64,000 nt of DNA from Sorangiineae bacterium NIC37A_2 (GTDB taxonomy: Bacteria > Myxococcota_A > Polyangia > Polyangiales > Polyangiaceae): positions 77,811 to 141,810 of the forward strand of contig NASX01000005.1 in the NCBI GenBank assembly GCA_002085155.1, written 5' to 3'. Below the pieces are notes generated by a model. That model did no database searches. It was not told the origin of the DNA and saw only the letters and a list, made by a program, of their open reading frames with translations. Positions 24,549 through 33,404 of the stretch are shown here, one piece after another (the first letter of the stretch is position 1; each line of letters begins with the position of its first letter). Both the position numbers and the translations under genes were made by a program.

Positions 24549-27227
24549 TCAGCGGCACTCGAGCGTTCCGAGCGGACGCCCGGTAGAACCAAACACCGAG
24601 AGCGGGAGAGAAGACCCGCCATTCGAACGCGCCTTGGCTCGAGAGTCCTTGAGCGAACTGCGCGCCCGCGCGCTGAGCGCATCGAGGCAAAGCCCACGAG
24701 AGCTCGCGCGGAATCGGGCGCGCACCGCGAGCAGCGGCAGGGCACCCCCTGGACCCTCGATGAGCGGGCTCACCGAAAAATCTCGGACGAACGTGTAACC
24801 GCTCTGATCCTCACAGGTGGGAGCACGTTTGCCTTGGTGTTCGAAGAAGAGGGGGTTTCCTTCGAGCTCTCCGCGCTCGGACAGCGGGTACACAAAGAGA
24901 CCGGTGTCTCCGTCCATCACGATAGCGAGGTTTTCCCGTTCGCCCTCGGCGAGCCCCACGTAACGATTGCCGATGTCCTCGAGAGGAAAGGCCGAAAAGG
25001 GTTCGAAGGCGAAGCCGCGCTCTCGCAGCAGAGTGAGCCGACCGCCTTGAATGTACGCGAGATAATGGGCCCCGCTGCGGCGAGCCACGCCGATGAGTCC
25101 AGAGGTGGGGAGCCGACCCGAATGCTCGATCTCATAGACAGGCTCTCCTTGTCCAAAAGCGAAAAGACGGGTCGCTTCACGACTTCGGAGGAACATGATC
25201 CCGCCTTTACCGGTCGGACTCAGGTAGCCGGTGGCGTAGCTGACCGAGGCATCGAAGAGCCCCAGAGCCTCTTCCGCTTCGGTGCGGCTCGAGAAGAGCC
25301 CTCGCGTCGCCAGCGAACGCTTCTCGGAGGTGGTGAATGGATCGTGATACCTGACCGAGACCCGGCTCTCGCGGCCAAACTGAGGACCGGCCGCGCCCAC
25401 GAGCTCAACCTGAGCATCGAGTCCCCCCATGCTGAACGAGAGGACTCCGCTGTCCTTCGGTTCCCGCCGAACCGGCGCTTCCTCTTCTCGAAGAGGAGCC
25501 CCCGGCGGCACCTCACAGCTGAACTGGTTGCGCCCTCCGCCGAGCGGAGGCAGGGGAATTTCCTTGAGCTCTTCGGGAGCAACCGTCAGCGCGGGCGCCC
25601 CCCAGCCGATCCGTACGCGGTCGCCCAAAACAGCTCCCACACGGCTTGCCCCCACCCGCGTGAGCGCCGAAGGCTCCGCGGGCTCGTCCGCTGTCTCGCT
25701 ATCGGGCAGCAGCAGATCGTTCCAGGTGATACCGCCGTCGATCGTCTCTCGGCCGAACCCGAGCGCACCCCAAATGAGCGCCCGCGGCCCGGCAAACGTA
25801 GTGCGCCGGAGCTGAGACTGGACCGGGCCGTAGCTGATCCCCGAAGCTGTGATCGTCACACCCACAAAGTTCTCACCTGACGTCAGCCAGAAGCCGAACC
25901 CATTTGTAAAGTGCAAGCGCTGATGGACGCTCCCGCGTCCGAGAGCACGCATCTGCTTGGCATCCGGCAAGTGGCCGCTCACGGTCGCGCCGCTGCGCAG
26001 GTCGACGAGACGGAACTTTGCCTCTTGCTCCGAAAGATCCCGGTAAAGTCCGACCACTTGGCCGCCGCGGACGCCCCACGCGAGGGGCGGCTCCTTGGGG
26101 GGAGGAACTTCCTCGGCGCCTCCCTCCGAGAGCAAGCAAGCGCCCGCCGAATCGGCCTTTTCACACCCTCCTTCGAGGAGCACAGCCGTCTCGTCCACAG
26201 CGAGCGTGCGGCGCAGGCCGAGAGCGGACCGAGCGGCCACCAACTTGCCCTGCTCGATGCGAGCAAGATGAGTCCGAGGCGGATCTTCGTCAGCTCTTCG
26301 GCACAGCCAATACCCCCGAAGCTCTCCTTCGGCGCTGCACGCGCCGAGAGCGTCCTTTCGGTCCTGACTCTTGAGCTTTACCTGGGTGCCCGAGAGGATG
26401 AGCTCACGGTGCTTGTGCCCTTCGAAGAAAACAAACGTTCCCTCGGAGGTCGGCGTAGCGCTCCGGACCGCGGCGACGAGACCTTCGTACATGGTTCGCC
26501 CTCGCCTCTTCGGGGAAGGGCCCAGGGCTCCTTGGGCTAGCTCGGGGAGATGCGAGACCGCCCGGAAAGAGCGTCCCCGATCCTCTGTCATGAGCCACCC
26601 CACAAGCGGAGCGCGAAGCGCAGCAGCGTCTTCCCCCCAAAACCGTAAGTCGGTGACCGTCGGCACAGCCGGGAAAGGAGTCGGCGGGACAGCGCGCTCC
26701 GCTCCGGGCAAAAGGGCAAAAGTGCGCCCTCGAGCGAGCACGTACAGCCGGTCCCACCCCGGCACCACACGTTCGATGGCCACGGGAAGCGTGCCCCAGG
26801 GTTCGAGGGGCGCCGTCCAAGTCCTCGCCCGATAGAGCCGCGTCGAAGCGCCGCCGACGCGCTGAAAGCGTTGGTGAAAAAGATAGCCGCCGCCCAGGGT
26901 CTCCGGCAGCTCGACCCCAACCGCAGGAGCGCCATCGGGAAACACGTCGAAAGACAGCTCGAGGGTCTCCTGGTCTTCGAGATCCACCCGCTCGCGACCG
27001 TGCATCGAGGGACCACCCTTGGATAAGGCGGACCGAGACACCACCCAGCTCACCTTCGGACTCGGACTGTCAGCGACTGGCTCATGAGCGGCAGGCTCAG
27101 CGGAGAGGGCCGGAGAGGCGCCTGCGAGGGTCAGAAGCGCAATCGATGCGACGCACCGGCGCCGGTCAGAACCGGTCGCTCGGCGACGTTTCGGCGCCCT
27201 CGGAGCGAAGGAGCGTACGCTCACCAC
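24549..27227 (-). CDS. Large secreted protein with BNR/Asp-box repeats
   Basis: A roughly 892-residue exported protein of unrecognised function. A basic leader ([17 protein letters not shown]) precedes the hydrophobic [16 protein letters not shown] and a likely cleavage after SAE. The mature part has many short strands and Asp-box motifs such as MTEDRGRSF and TIDGGITW, typical of BNR or sortilin-like beta-propellers. It ends in [21 protein letters not shown]. The longest ORF would start at 27347, inside the nadA leader. Two adjacent GTG codons at 27227 and 27224 are better placed for the signal peptide, though an ATG at 27314 cannot be excluded. It is divergent from nadA. The propeller suggests binding or sensing of an extracellular partner. 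Confidence 0.6.
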   Translation of the reverse strand: MVSVRSFAPRAPKRRRATGSDRRRCVASIALLTLAGASPALSAEPAAHEPVADSPSPKVSWVVSRSALSKGGPSMHGRERVDLEDQETLELSFDVFPDGAPAVGVELPETLGGGYLFHQRFQRVGGASTRLYRARTWTAPLEPWGTLPVAIERVVPGWDRLYVLARGRTFALLPGAERAVPPTPFPAVPTVTDLRFWGEDAAALRAPLVGWLMTEDRGRSFRAVSHLPELAQGALGPSPKRRGRTMYEGLVAAVRSATPTSEGTFVFFEGHKHRELILSGTQVKLKSQDRKDALGACSAEGELRGYWLCRRADEDPPRTHLARIEQGKLVAARSALGLRRTLAVDETAVLLEGGCEKADSAGACLLSEGGAEEVPPPKEPPLAWGVRGGQVVGLYRDLSEQEAKFRLVDLRSGATVSGHLPDAKQMRALGRGSVHQRLHFTNGFGFWLTSGENFVGVTITASGISYGPVQSQLRRTTFAGPRALIWGALGFGRETIDGGITWNDLLLPDSETADEPAEPSALTRVGASRVGAVLGDRVRIGWGAPALTVAPEELKEIPLPPLGGGRNQFSCEVPPGAPLREEEAPVRREPKDSGVLSFSMGGLDAQVELVGAAGPQFGRESRVSVRYHDPFTTSEKRSLATRGLFSSRTEAEEALGLFDASVSYATGYLSPTGKGGIMFLRSREATRLFAFGQGEPVYEIEHSGRLPTSGLIGVARRSGAHYLAYIQGGRLTLLRERGFAFEPFSAFPLEDIGNRYVGLAEGERENLAIVMDGDTGLFVYPLSERGELEGNPLFFEHQGKRAPTCEDQSGYTFVRDFSVSPLIEGPGGALPLLAVRARFRASSRGLCLDALSARARSSLKDSRAKARSNGGSSLPLSVFGSTGRPLGTLECR

Positions 27228-27336
27228 AGATCTTCGCTTTACACCCTCACTCTCCGACGAGGAAGACGTGCCAGCAGCCTTTTCTGGCCTGGCGCCGTCC
27301 AGAAAATCCGGCATGGTCCCTGGCAGAGGTAACCTC

Positions 27337-28305
27337 ATGCAACTCACCCCCCTTCCTCAGTTCCAGGGGAGCGGTCTCGACCTGGATGCCGAAATCGCGC
27401 GACTGAAAAAGGAGCGCAACGCCGTCCTCTTGGCTCACTACTACCAAGACAGTGAGATCCAAGACATGGCCGATTTCATCGGCGACTCACTCCAGCTCGC
27501 CCAGGCAGCCAAAAAGAGCGACGCCGACGTGATCCTCTTCGCCGGGGTCCATTTCATGGCCGAGGTCGCCAAGATCGTCAATCCGTCCCGGACCGTCCTG
27601 GTGCCGGACATGAAGGCCGGCTGTTCGCTGGCAGACGGCTGCCCCGCCCCTCAGGTTCGGGCTTGGAAAGCCAGGTACGAGCGCCCCTTTCTCATCAGCT
27701 ACATCAACTGCTCTGCCGAGGTGAAGGCGGAGAGCGACCTGATCTGCACATCGTCGAACGCTGAGAAGATGGTGATGAGTGTGCCGAGCGATCGGACGTT
27801 GCTCTTCGCGCCTGATAAAAACCTCGGTCGTTACCTGATCAAGAAGACGGGCCGGTCCATGGAGCTTTGGCCCGGGAGCTGTATCGTGCACGAGACGTTC
27901 AGCTTGAAGCGGGTCGTCGAGCTCAAGCGGAAGCACCCGGACGCCAAGGTCGTCGCGCACCCCGAGTGTGAGGAGCCGGTGCTCGACGAATCCGATTTCA
28001 TCGGCTCTACGGCGGCGCTCTTGAACTTCGTTCAAAGAGACGACGCTCAGACGTACATCGTCGCGACCGAGAGCGGCATCATTCATCAGATGAAGAAGGC
28101 GTGTCCGGACAAGACATTCATCGCCGGCCCGCCCGAGTCTGAGAGTTGCTCCTGCAACGAGTGCCCCTTCATGCGCCTGAACACTCCGGAGAAGATCTAC
28201 CTGGCGCTCCGGGACCTCACCCCGGAGCTGACCATGGATGAGGAGCTCAGGCAGCGCGCCAGCCTGCCCATCGAGCGTATGCTCGAACTCAGCCAGAAGC
28301 CCTGA
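27337..28305 (+). CDS. nadA: Quinolinate synthase
   Basis: Condenses iminoaspartate with dihydroxyacetone phosphate to quinolinate in NAD synthesis, using a 4Fe-4S cluster. The 322-residue protein starts at ATG 27337 behind AGAGGTAACC. It contains [36 protein letters not shown] (first cluster Cys), [31 protein letters not shown] and [15 protein letters not shown]. The cysteines expected of NadA are present. An in-frame ATG at 27268 would add 23 residues with no family match. No nadB or nadC is in the window, so the pathway is dispersed. It converges with the pseudokinase gene; a 9-base inverted repeat (28313-28343) lies between the stops but lacks a T-run. Confidence 0.95.
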   Translation: MQLTPLPQFQGSGLDLDAEIARLKKERNAVLLAHYYQDSEIQDMADFIGDSLQLAQAAKKSDADVILFAGVHFMAEVAKIVNPSRTVLVPDMKAGCSLADGCPAPQVRAWKARYERPFLISYINCSAEVKAESDLICTSSNAEKMVMSVPSDRTLLFAPDKNLGRYLIKKTGRSMELWPGSCIVHETFSLKRVVELKRKHPDAKVVAHPECEEPVLDESDFIGSTAALLNFVQRDDAQTYIVATESGIIHQMKKACPDKTFIAGPPESESCSCNECPFMRLNTPEKIYLALRDLTPELTMDEELRQRASLPIERMLELSQKP

Positions 28306-28363
28306 GAGCCCGAGCTCGAGGCTCCCCCTTTGGACCTCGAGCTGCTCGCGCGCCTCAAGCGAC

Positions 28364-29563
28364 TCAAGGCGTCGTTTCGACGAAGGGCAGCTCCTCGCCC
28401 CGCGGCAGCGGGGACCTCTGCACCTTCATCTCCACGTCGACGATCGCAATCTGTCCTTTTTGCACCTCGATCAAGCGCTCTTCCGGGGGCGCGTTCGGAT
28501 GCTCGAGACGGACCAGATGTTGACCAGGAGAGACCGTGAGCAGCGCAGCAAAGGGAGTCGTGTCCTCGTAGTCTCCGTCGACAAACACCCGCGCCCAAGG
28601 GCGCGCCACGACGCGAATGCGCGCCTTCTGAGAATCGGAAGCCTCGACGGGCACGCGGCTGAGCCGAATCGTCTCCGATGGGCGCGAGCGCACCACGAGC
28701 CCGACCGCAAAGACAAAACACATGGCGAGCAAAGCGCCCGCTGCCCCGAAAAAGATGCGCCGTGAGCGCCGACGCGGAGCGGCAATTTCCCTGGCCTGAT
28801 CCTGCTCGATCCGCTCGAGTTCCTCCTTCACGGCCAGCATGCTCTCGGGACGGTCGGCGGGGATCGGCTCGAGACAACGCCGCACGAGGTCCAACAGACC
28901 GTTCGGCAAGAGGAATCGCGTCGCCACTTCGCGGGCGGAGATCTGGGGAGTTCCCGCGCCCCCGCTCAGGGGTTTACCTGTGAGGATGTGATAGGCGAGG
29001 GCCCCGAACAGGTAGACGTCCGAGAGCGCCGAAAAAAGGCCGCCTCGGCTCACCTCGGGGCAGAGGAGCGCGACGCCGGTCGCCAGATCGCCGGAGACAA
29101 TGGCGCGAGAGCTGTCGACAATGAAGCGAAAGCCTCGGATCTTCACCGAGCCATCGACGACACTGACGCGTTCCGCATCGAGCCCACCGTGCAAGACTCC
29201 TTGCGCGTGAGCGTAGCTGAGCGCAGAGGCGAGCTCGCGAAGCAGGGTCAGGAGCTCGCCAGGGTGCTGGCTCGAGTATTCGACAATGTCCTCGCCGCTC
29301 GTGAGCTCCATCACGACGGCGATCTCCGTCGCGCTCTCCGAAAATGAGTAAACCTGAGCGATGTTCGGGTGCTTCAGGCGGGCGTGGGCCCGGGACTCGT
29401 CCATGAGCGCTCGAGCGCGCGGCGACGAGGGAAGGAGGCCTTCCTCGAGGCGGACGAAAGCCACTCGGCGACCTAAGGGCTTCTGGATCGCCTCCCAGAC
29501 GGTCCGACCGTCCCCTCGATGAAGCTCGCGGGCGAGCTCGAGTTCGAGCTGCTCAGGATTCAT
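28364..29563 (-). CDS. Membrane-anchored pseudokinase with PEGA domain
   Basis: A 399-residue protein with the fold layout of a Ser/Thr kinase but without its chemistry. The ATP-anchoring Lys is replaced (VAFVRLE, Arg38). The catalytic loop reads HGGLDAER, so HRD-Asp is Gly127 and the Asn is Arg132. DFG is replaced by GFR (144-146). Surrounding kinase landmarks remain, such as HARLKHPNIAQVYSF, VMELTSGEDIVEY and SDVYLFGALAYHILTGKP. A membrane helix (about 270-290, GAAGALLAMCFVFAVGLVV) leads to a PEGA domain (ARVFVDGDYEDTTPFAALL). It is likely a regulatory or scaffolding protein with its sensor outside. It sits 60 bases downstream of an FHA gene on the same strand. Confidence 0.88.
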   Translation of the reverse strand: MNPEQLELELARELHRGDGRTVWEAIQKPLGRRVAFVRLEEGLLPSSPRARALMDESRAHARLKHPNIAQVYSFSESATEIAVVMELTSGEDIVEYSSQHPGELLTLLRELASALSYAHAQGVLHGGLDAERVSVVDGSVKIRGFRFIVDSSRAIVSGDLATGVALLCPEVSRGGLFSALSDVYLFGALAYHILTGKPLSGGAGTPQISAREVATRFLLPNGLLDLVRRCLEPIPADRPESMLAVKEELERIEQDQAREIAAPRRRSRRIFFGAAGALLAMCFVFAVGLVVRSRPSETIRLSRVPVEASDSQKARIRVVARPWARVFVDGDYEDTTPFAALLTVSPGQHLVRLEHPNAPPEERLIEVQKGQIAIVDVEMKVQRSPLPRGEELPFVETTP

Positions 29564-29622
29564 GAAGCGCGCCCCATATCACGGACCATCGTCGCCCCTA
29601 CCATAGGATCCTCTGGAGGCAT

Positions 29623-30273
29623 CTAGTTCCGGGTCATGAGCTGGTAGAGCGCGGCTCCCGCAATGCTCGTCAGTCCCAGGGCGCAGAGCGAAATGACCCA
29701 GTCGAAGGGGCGGGGGTCGCGCAGCACGACATCCCGCGCCAGAAGTTCCGCCCGCGCCCTTTGAGCCAGCTCCGCGTCGAAGGCGGGGCGCACAATCCGT
29801 TCTTCCGGGGCCTCAAGCAGAGAGTCCACCGCTTGCTTGAGCTCTTCGTCGGACACCGAGAGCGAGAGCGACTCCATCGCAGCCCGCACCGCGCGCTCGG
29901 GGATCAAGGCCGGATCCGGGAGCAGCTCGACCTCCCCTTCTGCGAAAAACGGAGGCTGGGTCCGGAGTTCGATGACGACATGGCCGAGGTGAATCTGATC
30001 GCGATCCTGAATGACACGGGGTGCGCTCGGGCCGAGCAGGACCGGCTCCTCAGAGCCCGCCGCAAGCACCAGGGTTCCGTTTTGGCTCCCCTCGTCGGTC
30101 ATGACGTAAACCTGCCCCCGCTTGCGGAGCGTCAGGTGCCGAGAGCTGACAGTCGGTTCTGCCAGGCGGACGGCACAGTCAGGATGGCGCCCAAGCTCGA
30201 GGGCACGGCCTTTAAGCACCACAGCGAGAGGCGGCTGCACGGGAGGCGTCAGGAACACGAGGGCTACGGACAC
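29623..30273 (-). CDS. FHA-domain protein with C-terminal membrane anchor
   Basis: FHA domains bind phosphothreonine, so this is a reader of Ser/Thr kinase output. The domain occupies roughly the first 100 residues: ELGRHPDCAVRL, VSSRHLTLRKRG and the loop EGSQNGTLVL. These carry the key Arg, Ser-Arg-His and Asn residues. A helical middle part (RAAMESLSLSVSDEELKQAVDSLLE) follows. The extreme C-terminus is a membrane helix (WVISLCALGLTSIAGAALYQL), giving a tail-anchored protein. GTG 30273 is preferred to TTG 30312 because a purine-rich AGCAGGGGG precedes it and the earlier residues do not belong to the fold. It lies immediately upstream of the pseudokinase gene. Confidence 0.85.
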   Translation of the reverse strand: MSVALVFLTPPVQPPLAVVLKGRALELGRHPDCAVRLAEPTVSSRHLTLRKRGQVYVMTDEGSQNGTLVLAAGSEEPVLLGPSAPRVIQDRDQIHLGHVVIELRTQPPFFAEGEVELLPDPALIPERAVRAAMESLSLSVSDEELKQAVDSLLEAPEERIVRPAFDAELAQRARAELLARDVVLRDPRPFDWVISLCALGLTSIAGAALYQLMTRN

Positions 30274-30400
30274 GCCCCCTGCTCTTAACAGAGAGAAAGG
30301 AACTTGGCCCAAGTTCCGCAGATTTCGTAGCGGAAAAGAGGTTCACCCTCCGGGCCTCCCCCTGGAGCGGTCCCTCACCTCGTCAAGGACACGACTTCCC

Positions 30401-32149
30401 ATGAATGCAGCCGAAGATCGCAGGAATCCAAAGGTACAGCGCGTCGAGCTCACCACCCTCGTCGACATCTGCGAATCGGGTTCGAAGCTCCCCCCGTTCC
30501 AAGGGGAATGCTCGAACGTGAGCGGGCGCGGGATGCATCTCCGCACCAGCCACCTGCCGGAAATCGGCCAACCGTTGGTCTGTCGCTTCGAGCACGAAGG
30601 GCACGAAATCCTTGTCGAGGGACGCGTGGCTTGGCGCTCCGAAGGCACGGACGGTGGCGAGTTTGGCGTACAGTTTACGGCCGTCGACGCCGGGAGCGCC
30701 GAGGTGTTGCGGCGCCTCAGGAACGTACCGTCCAAGAGTGTCCCTTCCCTTCTCCGCAAGCCCGAAGTGCGACTTGCAGACGAGGCCGACGATCCGGAAG
30801 ACGACGATAGGGCCGTGCCGCCCCTCGCTGTGGGGGACCGCGTCAAACTGCACATCGAAGGGCTCTCGGCTCCGATGAAGGCGAGTGTCCAGGAGTCGTT
30901 CGCCCACAAGGTTCGCGTTGGCTCGAACCTCGAGTTCTTGAAGATGGGACGGGCCGTCGAAATCGAGGAGCTCGAGGACGGTGAGCGCCGAGGCGCGCGG
31001 GTCGACTCGATCAACGTCGTCGTCAACCCGACCACCTCCGTCCCGGAGCTCGTCGTGATGCTCCGCTACGATACGGACGGAGACATCGCCTCCCCCGCCC
31101 CCGGCTACACGCAGGATCTCGACGCTGATGGCCCGGAGGAAGAAGACGAATCCGGCGACGCGCCGTGGCACCCCGCGGCTGTCGCCTTCGAAAGCCGACT
31201 CACCCATGCCCTCGGCTCAGCCTCGGAGTCCCTGAAACGCGCCGGCTCTGTCCTCTCCCACGCCAGCGCAGGCGCGCTCCGCGCAGCGCAGGGGACCGTG
31301 AACAAGCTGCGGCAAGAGCGCGCAGCGAAACCCGCAAAGCCCCGCGTCCAAAAATCTGCGCCCCCTCGGCGCACCGCTCTGCGAGTGCGCCCGAGCAACG
31401 TGAGCGGCATCGGCGTCCGGCGGAGCCGTCCGAGCACCTCGCCGAGCTCTGATGCGCCGAGCTCAAACGCAAAATCTCGCCGCCTCGCACCTCGGAGCTC
31501 TCTCGCTCTCGTGCTCTCGGCGGCAGCAGCCGCCTCGCTTTTCTTTCTCTGGCCGAAGAACAAAGACGTTCCGCCCGCCGCCAAGGTAGCAGCCGCGACT
31601 CCTGCGGAACCCGCCGCCGCAGCTCCCGCGCCCGCACCCGCCGCCCCGGAGACCGTGGCGGCGCCCGCTCCGAAGGTTTCCCCTGAGGGCATCGTCGCCG
31701 AGGTGCCACTGTTTGGACCGCGCGCGATCACCACAACAGAGCCCGCACGACCGGCGCCGAAAGATGAGGCACTTGCGGAGAAGCGAGCGGCCGCAGCGGA
31801 GGTGCCCGACGAGGTCTTCTCCAAAGAAGAGCCGGCGAAACCCGTGACCTTCGGGCGCGGAAAGCTGAACCTCCCGACGGTCCATCGCATTCGCCTCGAC
31901 GGTCCCGGCTCAGAGCTCGTCGGCACGGTCGAGGGCAAAGGTTTCTCCGTCGTGATCCCGGGGCGCAAGGCCATGGAAACAGGCCGCGCCATTGAAAAGC
32001 GCGACCGCCGCATCCTGCACGTCAAATCAAGTAATACGGCCGAAGGGGCGAGGATCTTCTTCGAGTTCCGCGGACCGGTCCCCGCCTACAAGGTGCGCCT
32101 GAAGAATGACTTCGTGGAGTTTTTGATCAGCGCGCCGGAAGGAACCTAA
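30401..32149 (+). CDS. PilZ-domain membrane protein with C-terminal AMIN-like domain
   Basis: The 582-residue product from ATG 30401 (AAGGA upstream) has a PilZ domain at about residues 5-110. NVSGRGMHL supplies the NxSxxG motif, but the first Arg motif is stretched (RRNPKVQR), so c-di-GMP binding may be altered. A second beta-rich domain (GDRVKLHIEGLSAPMKASV) covers about 150-235. A long basic and alanine-rich linker precedes a single membrane helix (LALVLSAAAAASLFFLW, about residue 370-385). An Ala/Pro-rich spacer leads to a C-terminal periplasmic domain (LPTVHRIRLDGPGSELVGTV...) resembling AMIN. It could link a cytoplasmic second messenger to the cell wall. It converges on tsaD with overlapping stops. 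Confidence 0.78.
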   Translation: MNAAEDRRNPKVQRVELTTLVDICESGSKLPPFQGECSNVSGRGMHLRTSHLPEIGQPLVCRFEHEGHEILVEGRVAWRSEGTDGGEFGVQFTAVDAGSAEVLRRLRNVPSKSVPSLLRKPEVRLADEADDPEDDDRAVPPLAVGDRVKLHIEGLSAPMKASVQESFAHKVRVGSNLEFLKMGRAVEIEELEDGERRGARVDSINVVVNPTTSVPELVVMLRYDTDGDIASPAPGYTQDLDADGPEEEDESGDAPWHPAAVAFESRLTHALGSASESLKRAGSVLSHASAGALRAAQGTVNKLRQERAAKPAKPRVQKSAPPRRTALRVRPSNVSGIGVRRSRPSTSPSSDAPSSNAKSRRLAPRSSLALVLSAAAAASLFFLWPKNKDVPPAAKVAAATPAEPAAAAPAPAPAAPETVAAPAPKVSPEGIVAEVPLFGPRAITTTEPARPAPKDEALAEKRAAAAEVPDEVFSKEEPAKPVTFGRGKLNLPTVHRIRLDGPGSELVGTVEGKGFSVVIPGRKAMETGRAIEKRDRRILHVKSSNTAEGARIFFEFRGPVPAYKVRLKNDFVEFLISAPEGT

Positions 32150-33213
32150 GGGCCTTCCGGGCGGGGCCCCGCGCCCTTGCGCGTCACAGTGACGAGCCGC
32201 GTGCGCGGCGACATCGTGAGGTTTCCTCGATCGTCGCGCCCCGCCGCGAGCGAAAAAGAGCCAGCGTAGGCGATCATCGCCGCGTTGTCGGTGGCAGCGC
32301 GGCGACTCGGAAGCACGAGCTCATAGTCGGGCGCTGGGAAAAACTCCGCCGCACGGCGCCGAAGCTCACTGTTGGCCGCCACACCACCGGCGAGCACCAC
32401 ACGAGAGATCCCGCGCAACTCGGCGGCCGCTCGCGTCTTCTTCAAGAGCGACTCGACGACACGCCTTTGAAAGGCAGCGCACAGATCGCGCAGGGTCTGG
32501 TCATTTTGGGGTCGGCCATTTTCGCTCACCCAGCGCATCACGTTCGTCTTCAAGCCAGAGAAGCTCAGGTCGAGCTGGGCTTTGTCGGCCATTGGAGCCG
32601 CGAGGAAGATCCGATCTGGATCGCCTTGCTGCGCTAGGCGATCGATAACAGGACCCCCCGGATAGCCGAGTCCGAGCAGCTTCGCGACCTTATCGTAGGC
32701 CTCGCCTGCCGCGTCGTCCCGCGTCCCGCCGTGCTGATGCATCTGTTCCGGCTCGGGACCGAGCACCTCGTAGACACCCGTGTGTCCGCCGCTCGCGAGC
32801 AATCCGATGAAAGGAAACGAAAGCGGGGGCGGGGGCGCCTCGGTGGGAAATGCCAGAAATCCAGCGAGCAGGTGACCGGCGAGATGATCCACGCCGACGA
32901 GAGGTCGATCGAGCGCAAAGGCGAGCGAACTTCCGAAGTTCATGCCCATGAGCAGCGCGCCAGAGAGCCCCGGCTGGCATGTCACCGCAAAGGCGTCGAT
33001 GTCGTGCAGCGTGACGTTTGCTTGGGCCAGCGCGGCTTCCACGACCGGACGCAGGTGGACGAGATGGTCCCGCGCCGCGAGCTCCGGAACTACACCGCCA
33101 TACTCCGCGTGCACCGCGATCTGGCTGTGGACGACATCGGAGAGAACCTGATTTCCCCGAACGACCGCGGCCGCAGTCTCGTCACAGGAGGATTCAATAC
33201 CCAGGACCAGCAC
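32146..33213 (-). CDS. tsaD: tRNA threonylcarbamoyladenosine transferase TsaD
   Basis: Adds threonylcarbamoyl to adenosine 37 of ANN-decoding tRNAs, with TsaB and TsaE (not in this window). The 355-residue protein begins LVLGIESSCDETAAAVV. It has the metal-binding VDHLAGHLLAGFL (two His), a GLLASGGHTGVYEV block, AYDKVAKLLGLGYPGGPVID and the late VVLAGGVAANSELRRR. These are all TsaD/Kae1 hallmarks. Its TAG shares bases with the TAA of the convergent PilZ/AMIN gene (CTAA at 32146-32149). Upstream, 191 bases separate it from the divergent pepA. Confidence 0.95.
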   Translation of the reverse strand: MLVLGIESSCDETAAAVVRGNQVLSDVVHSQIAVHAEYGGVVPELAARDHLVHLRPVVEAALAQANVTLHDIDAFAVTCQPGLSGALLMGMNFGSSLAFALDRPLVGVDHLAGHLLAGFLAFPTEAPPPPLSFPFIGLLASGGHTGVYEVLGPEPEQMHQHGGTRDDAAGEAYDKVAKLLGLGYPGGPVIDRLAQQGDPDRIFLAAPMADKAQLDLSFSGLKTNVMRWVSENGRPQNDQTLRDLCAAFQRRVVESLLKKTRAAAELRGISRVVLAGGVAANSELRRRAAEFFPAPDYELVLPSRRAATDNAAMIAYAGSFSLAAGRDDRGNLTMSPRTRLVTVTRKGAGPRPEGP

Positions 33214-33404
33214 CGGGCGCTGTCTAGCGCGGGCCCACCCCTCGTGCCCAGCTGACGCACCCGGAGCGCGTTTTTCGGGCTCCCTCTTTCCGTTCGCAGG
33301 GTAACCCTGGGGGCGCCGCGCGCCGAGACTTTTTTGAGTTCCTAGGCAGCGACGTGAAAAGCCGGCTACTATATCTTGCTCCTCTCTCCCCCCATTTTCG
33401 CCAA

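Noticed and set aside
28313-28343. Nine-base inverted repeat between nadA and the pseudokinase
   Set aside because: Perfect arms but no T-run on either side, so a terminator role is not supported.
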